Assembly (NCBI GenBank): GCA_013398015.1
Contig: VZRR01010834.1
Location: 876,373-940,372 of the forward strand
Length of the DNA stretch: 64,000 bases
Direction: 5' to 3'
DNA from: Oreocharis arfaki
Taxonomy: Eukaryota > Chordata > Aves > Passeriformes > Paramythiidae
A program made the translations under genes and the position numbers. The notes under the pieces are model-generated. The model did no database searches. It had not been told where the DNA came from and saw only the letters and a list, made by a program, of their open reading frames with translations. Below are positions 58,554 to 64,000 of this stretch, piece after piece; the first letter of the stretch is position 1; every line of letters starts with the position of its first letter.

Positions 58554-58825
58554 GAGGCGGGGGAAGGTGGTGCAGGGAAAAGGCCGAGGAAGTGGGAGAC
58601 GGTCGGCACCGAGGTTCTGCGCTCTCGCCCGGGCTGCGGCGTCTCTGCGGTCCTTCGGGGCCTCCACGGCGCTGACGGAGGGGAGCTCACTCTGTATTAC
58701 ATTGCGAAACAGCTTAGTTACGTGGATTTAAATAAAAGTTTTAAATGCAGTGCCGGTGCAGTGAGATCATTGTGCCCGTAATGCGTGAGAGAAGCTGTAA
58801 GGGCAGGAGGTGTGTGTTCAAAGCC

Positions 58826-59098
58826 TAGAATCAGAGAATATGCAGAGTCGGAAGGGATCCATCAGGATCATCGAGTCCCAACTCCTTGCCCTGCCCGGGG
58901 CATCCCAGTAGTCACACCATGTGCCTAAGAGCATTGTCCAAACACTTCTTGAACTCTGTCAGGCTTGGTGCTGTCACCACTTGGGAGCCTGTTCCAGTGA
59001 CCAAGCACCTCCGAAGTGAAAAACTTTTTCCTCATATCCAACCTAACCCTCCCCTGACTCAGCTTCATGCCGTTTCCTCAAGTCTTATCATTGCCTAA
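58826..59098 (-). mobile_element. CR1 LINE 3' fragment just upstream of the NSMAF promoter
   Basis: In + orientation: AGAATCAGAGAATATGCAGA, GTCACACCATGTGCCTAAGA, CTTCTTGAACTCTGTCAGGC, AGCCTGTTCCAGTGACCAAG, then the TATCCAACCTAACCCTCCCC block. A different CR1 subfamily from the copies at 5.4 and 40.0 kb. It lies within 140 bp of the CpG island. Confidence 0.9.
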
Positions 59099-59722
59099 AA
59101 AGACCGCTATGGAAAGAGGAGTTAAGTAAAATTCCTTAGTTCGTATAAAACCCCTTCAATTCATAGAACTGCCTCTGTATCTGAACAATTTATAATGTGT
59201 TTACAGACACGATCTCTTGTGCAGTAGAAAAATGCTGCTTTTTGCATATTTATAAGTTAGAAAAATGGGTTCATGGAGGGGATATAATTTTTCACGTAGG
59301 AATCAAAAGAATTATAGGCTTCTAGGCCTTAAGAGATTGTCTGATGTACTCGCTGCACTGAGGCAGATTCAGGTATATATTGATCAGTGTTACTCCAATA
59401 TTTTCAACTTGTGGACATAAATATTAGAAGTGTTGTATTTACAGAAGACAGGTTTACTTTGTCTAATTGTCATTCAGGGTCCTCTTAGGAGTACTTCACA
59501 GAATCTAAGGAGACAACAGATCACAGTTTAAAAACCACTTCTATAATTTGCATGAGCTATTTCCCTAATCAATTTGTAAAAGCACCTGTTTGAAGAAAAT
59601 CTGCAACATTTGCATGTAGCTTGTACAAATTTCTAACAGCATCTATGTATATATATTTGTTCAATCGCTAACCTGAATTTTCTTTGCTGCATTCCTTGTT
59701 GTCGTACTTCCAGTGGAAATCA
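59099..59722. other. Intergenic; nothing recognised
   Basis: AT-rich sequence between two CR1 fragments. Confidence 0.5.
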
Positions 59723-59726
59723 TGGA

Positions 59727-59890
59727 ATCACGGAATCACGGAAAGGCTTGGGTAGGAAGGGACCTTAAAAATCTAGTTCCAACCCCGCCGTGCTGTGGGC
59801 AGGGACGCCTCCCACTAGACCATATGGCTCAGGTCTGAATCCAGTCTGGCCTTGATCACTTCCAGGCATGGGGTATCCACAGCTCTACTC
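59727..59890 (-). mobile_element. Short CR1 3' tail, reverse orientation
   Basis: In + orientation it starts with repeated CATGGAATCACGGAATCACG (the CR1 3'-terminal short repeat), then GGTAGGAAGGGACCTT, TTCCAACCCCGCCGTGCTGT and GGGCAGGGACGCCTCCCACT. Truncated at about 165 bp. Confidence 0.92.
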
Positions 59891-62800
59891 TGCCTTCTTT
59901 CCAGCGTGACTTTCACCTTTATGTTAAGGTATAAGGCATCAACACCAACTCGAGTGCAGTAATTATGCCCCATGTGTTACACATGAGAGGAACATTCATA
60001 AACACATCCCAGAAAGAACTTGTTTTTCTTATTGTGACAGAAATTTCTGCTCAAAACCTTTTCTAGCTTAATGCCACCTAGTTCTCCCCATTTTATACTA
60101 TACATGTAAGTTCTTCTCAGGTATAGTATCTTGTCTTAGCTTTGATTATTTCATCCTACTAACTTTAGACATTTATTCTAGTTAGGAAGCTAGTTTTGAA
60201 ATTTGATACTGTCTTCTAGCACCTAGGTTGGTGAGAACCAAATTTTTCATATATCTATATCCTGGTGCACGTTGCAGAACACTAATGGAAATACTGAATA
60301 TAACTGAAATGACAAGAGATCCTTATGGGTTCTCATGGCAGGTTCTCTCCAATTTAGGTTTTTGTAAGCAGCATGCCAATTTCTTGGCGCTTTTATGAAA
60401 ATTATGTCTCTTTTGCTTTTTGTTTTAATGAAACTGTCCTTGACATCAAAATTAATCTGGATTGCTTTAGACCAGCTTTCCTTAGATGGATGCATTTTGT
60501 CTTTTTCTTGTCTCTTTAAACCTATATAATCTTTTAGCAATCTGAGATTATTTTTGCTATATTATTAAGTAAATTTCTTTAGGCCCTATTAACTTGATGA
60601 AATAAAATTTACATAGTTTTTAATTCATTCCTTCTTTAAACTCTATGGTAAGATAAATTCAACTAAGTATCTGGGCACTTCTAGTGTATTTCCAGAACAT
60701 TTTCTTGTTGCATTTTATACTCTTTTTTTGCCTGTCACTCATTTTATACTGTAGGCTTTGTAATTTTATTCTTTTATTCATATTCTTTTATGTTACACTT
60801 CAGTTATGTCCCCTTATTGTGACTTCTTTCTTCAAATCCTTGAAGAGCTTTTAATGTGATGTTAACACAGTCTACTTAAGCTTCCTTTCCTTCTTTTTGT
60901 TCACATCAAGATAGCTTGCTATTGTATGTTTAATTAAAAATGAGCCTATTGTTCTCTGCAGAAAATCTAGGTTAGCTTTAAATGACTGAGCTCAGGCCTA
61001 GACTGTACAGAAAGGAGGTTAATTAACTCATATAGAATGGCATGCTGTTATGATGAGTCTGCTTTTAGTGCCTAGACTAGCTTGATTAAAGCTAGCTTAA
61101 CTATTTCTACATAACAATACAATCCTTTTGCGTGACATGCAAATGACATGCTTTTTCTTCCTCTTTTTCTCAGGGTAGGGAAGCTTATTTTGGTCAAATG
61201 TGTCATGATCACTTTCACTCAGCTTACTTTCTGCCTTACTTTCTGCCTAAAATCAAAATTAGGGGGTTTTTACTTGTCATACACTTCCAGTTGGTAATGC
61301 CTCTTGTAACTTGCTCTGTGCTGTGAAGTAAAAATTCATCCCTAGAATTTGATGGACATTTTGCATCCTACCATATTGTTCTTCTAACTGGTATTCAGGT
61401 GACTGAAATCCATTGTTATCTCCTGGGCAAGCTTCTTGAATACCTTTATTAGTTTCTCAGAATACATCAGAAAAATCACCAACTTCCTCCTTTTGATACA
61501 GCTGTAGTCTATTATGAAAAGTAGACCCTAATCGTAACATAATTTTGCTTCCTCCTTTTAATTTTCACCAAGAAAAGTCTCTTTTGTCTCTTCCTGCTTT
61601 CAATACACATTGAATCATCATCCTCTGATTTACTGTGCCCATTATTCCTAGCATTCTTTTATACAGCTATCACTCATGTGCTACCGTATCTCTGGGAGGC
61701 TACTAAACCTGTATTTTTTCCATAGGTTCACTGGATCCCTGGCATTTGACTTCAGATACTGCAAGTTGGTTTTTTTGGTTTTTGGGGGTTTTTTTCAGTT
61801 TATGTTTCTGGCGGATATTCTCAATGGTATTTAACCACTAAAGCTTTGTCTTTCAGGTATCTAAAAAGCTTCTTTAAATACCATGTTCAAGTGTTTCTTG
61901 TCAATCCATTCTATTATATTGGGCATTTTTAAACATGTTCAGAGTAGGCTTAACCTCAGATGTTTGAAGTCAGTGATGAAGTTCCTGTTGGGAGTATAAA
62001 AGACTCCTGAGTGTAGTTCAAGAATTCATCCAATAATGTATTTATTCTGAAAGATATGTCAATAGCCAACCTATGACACATTAACCAAAGGCAAAACTAG
62101 TAAAGATAAACTTTAAAGATAAACAATAAACTTTAGCTTAGTGTTAGTAGAACTAGTCAGAAACTAACACACATTTTTTCATGGGGAGAAAACCAACATT
62201 GTTACCTCTCATTACAATGACTTTTAAACTAGTTGATATAAGTTTGCATTTTTGTAAAGAAAGCATTTTTTGAAAGATATGAATGAATAGTTTTGCTTTC
62301 AGGAAAAGTTTAGGACAGACTAACTTCTGCAAGGCAAACACTGGCCCAAGTCTTCTGTGACACACACTATCTTTCACTGTGTGTGTACTCAGAGCTAAGA
62401 ATAATATAGATCCTTAACTGGTACATCTTGCTTCTGCCACAGTAATGATAGCAGAATCAACAACAATTAGTTGTACCATGGCTTACCTGTTGCCCTGATC
62501 TGAGTGATGACCTGGAGGTACATGCAGAAACTCCACTAATTGAAAAATAATCCTGTAAAGTTTACCTTTGTGATAGACTTGCCAGCTCCATTTTGAACAC
62601 ATTTAAACTAGTTTGTAATCATCCTTCTGGCACCAAATTCTGCTAAGTTTTTTTGAGCTAGTTGTAAGCCAATTTATATGTAGATATAGTGTGTGATTTA
62701 AAATCAATTTTAATTGAACCAATTTTTATCAATAAACGAATGTATAAAAGTCCTGTCTAACTGGAGAAAAAAATAATCCTAGAGTTTAAAGTGTCAGCAT

Positions 62801-64000
62801 TTAAAGGTGGTCTGTAAGTCAAATTATAAAGGCAAGGATAAGAGAAACTTGTACTATTATTTTACATGTCAATTTAAATGGAAGATTTTATGTAAAATTA
62901 ACATTTCCAGTGAAATCCCTCTGAACCACACCCATTCTGAAATACAGTACTTGATTATAAGTTGTTTTGGTTTTAGTACTCGTTGAAAGATTACATCTCC
63001 TTTAGGTCTCTGTATACTCCTTTGCTAACACTACTGACAGCTCTTTTTCATAGGTTAATCTCTGTAGAATTTGGGAGCTGGATTTTTCATCCACTGGTTT
63101 GGTACATACTGCATATACAGATCCCTGCACTTCTTTTTGAAAGCATCCTGAAGAGGACTCAAAATAGGGCAGAGTGCATGGTAATCCAGAAATAATCTGG
63201 TACTGTTTTATATATCTGCACTGCTGGGAAATGAAATAATGCTAATTTAGCCTCTTCGAAGGCATGTAAATTTTAAAGATCAGAGACAAATTTGTAACAG
63301 AAAAGAATATATTTACTTTATTAAAACAGATTTAGAACACATTTGAACTATATGGAAAAAACAGTCAAATGTGTTCATCAAGTAAGATACTCCCACACCC
63401 CTTCAGTGTTCCAGCTACTTTATGGAGCTGATGGCTTGGCTCCCCTCCAGCACCCATGCATACTTCATGTCATTAGATGCATGAGTCACTCTGCTCTGCT
63501 GTAGAGCTGCTAAATGTGGTGCCACAAATGTTGATTTGAGAAATGGATGAGCCCTTGAGTCATTTTTCAGTATAACCGGTGTTTTAAGGAAAGGCCTTCT
63601 AGCAAGCTTGTTATATATACTCCACAGGACAATGGAGCTGTATTTTATATCATAGCAATGAAAATAAACATGGATAGTGGTGGTGAGAGAAAAGCTAAAG
63701 TCTCAGGGAAGGAGGGAGCATCTATTAAGGACAGATACTCTATGCAAAAGTAGTATGTAATAAACCTTACAGACTAAATACCAGTTTCCATTTTATCCAC
63801 CACTGTAACATATCACTTAAATGCAAATTAGAAAAGTAACTTATAGTGTCAGTGTTTTTACCCTGTTTTTGTACAGGCACAGTTAATTTGTTGGCAGAAC
63901 ATTAGTCAGCTGATGAATACATTGTTTTATTCTTTTGCTCATGAGCAAGTGCACGTGACTAGATGTCTAAGAGTATATGTGTATAAAATTCAAAGGGAAG
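59891..64000. other. Intergenic region upstream of NSMAF; no gene recognised
   Basis: 4.1 kb of AT-rich DNA with only short chance frames. A T/G-rich tract lies at about 61766-61796 and a possible inverted-repeat element at about 60968-61104. In mammals the next gene on this side is TOX, a long way off, so a gene-poor stretch is expected. Confidence 0.55.

Larger units (their letters stand above)
58190..58690 (-). promoter_or_regulatory. NSMAF: NSMAF CpG-island promoter and 5' UTR
   Basis: A sharp GC- and CpG-rich island around the first exon, ending near 58690 where AT-rich DNA resumes. Includes a 32-base assembly gap just upstream of the start codon (58522-58553), typical of GC-rich drop-out. 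No TATA box is evident. The transcription start cannot be placed. Confidence 0.8.

Noticed and set aside
58122..58781. Arg/Ala/Gly-rich frames across the NSMAF promoter
   Set aside because: They span an assembly gap and come from CpG-island composition; only the 53-nt exon 1 matches a known protein.
1..64000. CRISPR array, tRNA, rRNA, phage or bacterial gene cluster
   Set aside because: None seen; the repeats are low-complexity or avian transposons, and the gene structure is vertebrate.

Overview
The window is vertebrate nuclear DNA, almost certainly from a bird and probably a songbird. The evidence is CR1 LINE fragments in both orientations, several LTRs of the ERVL-like type common in passerine genomes, compact introns, and two genes whose proteins match avian/mammalian orthologues. 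There is no operon structure, CRISPR array, tRNA or rRNA. Two short runs of N (24664-24703 and 58522-58553) mark assembly gaps, both in GC-rich sequence.

Layout. (1) Positions 1-~15075, + strand: SDCBP (syntenin-1), with a CpG-rich 5' end at the window edge, eight coding exons (4283-14399, 296 codons before the stop) and a 3' UTR ending near an AATAAA at 15048. (2) ~15.1-18.9 kb: a short convergent intergenic stretch holding a CR1 tail and a diverged ERVL-like LTR. (3) ~18.9-58.7 kb, - strand: NSMAF (FAN, factor associated with neutral sphingomyelinase activation). All 31 exons were recovered with GT-AG junctions and a continuous reading frame (918 codons plus stop). The start is in a CpG island at ~58.2-58.7 kb and intron 1 is 9.9 kb. 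(4) 58.7-64 kb: AT-rich intergenic DNA upstream of NSMAF with two CR1 fragments and no recognisable gene.

The tail-to-tail order SDCBP> <NSMAF matches the order I know from mammals (human 8q12), so the block is conserved synteny. The products act in different pathways: syntenin-1 is a tandem-PDZ adaptor for syndecan/ALIX trafficking and exosomes, and FAN is a GRAM-BEACH-WD40 adaptor of the TNF receptor. Nothing suggests they work together.

I did not find a new multi-gene system. The points worth a second look are small: a perfect 17-bp hairpin with an extra direct copy of its arm in an NSMAF intron, an exact 17-nt direct repeat in the NSMAF 3' UTR, a trinucleotide repeat in the splice-acceptor zone of NSMAF exon 29, a possible 4-5 residue extension at the exon 21/22 junction, low-complexity T/G tracts oriented mostly with transcription, and a GC-rich island with an assembly gap inside an NSMAF intron.
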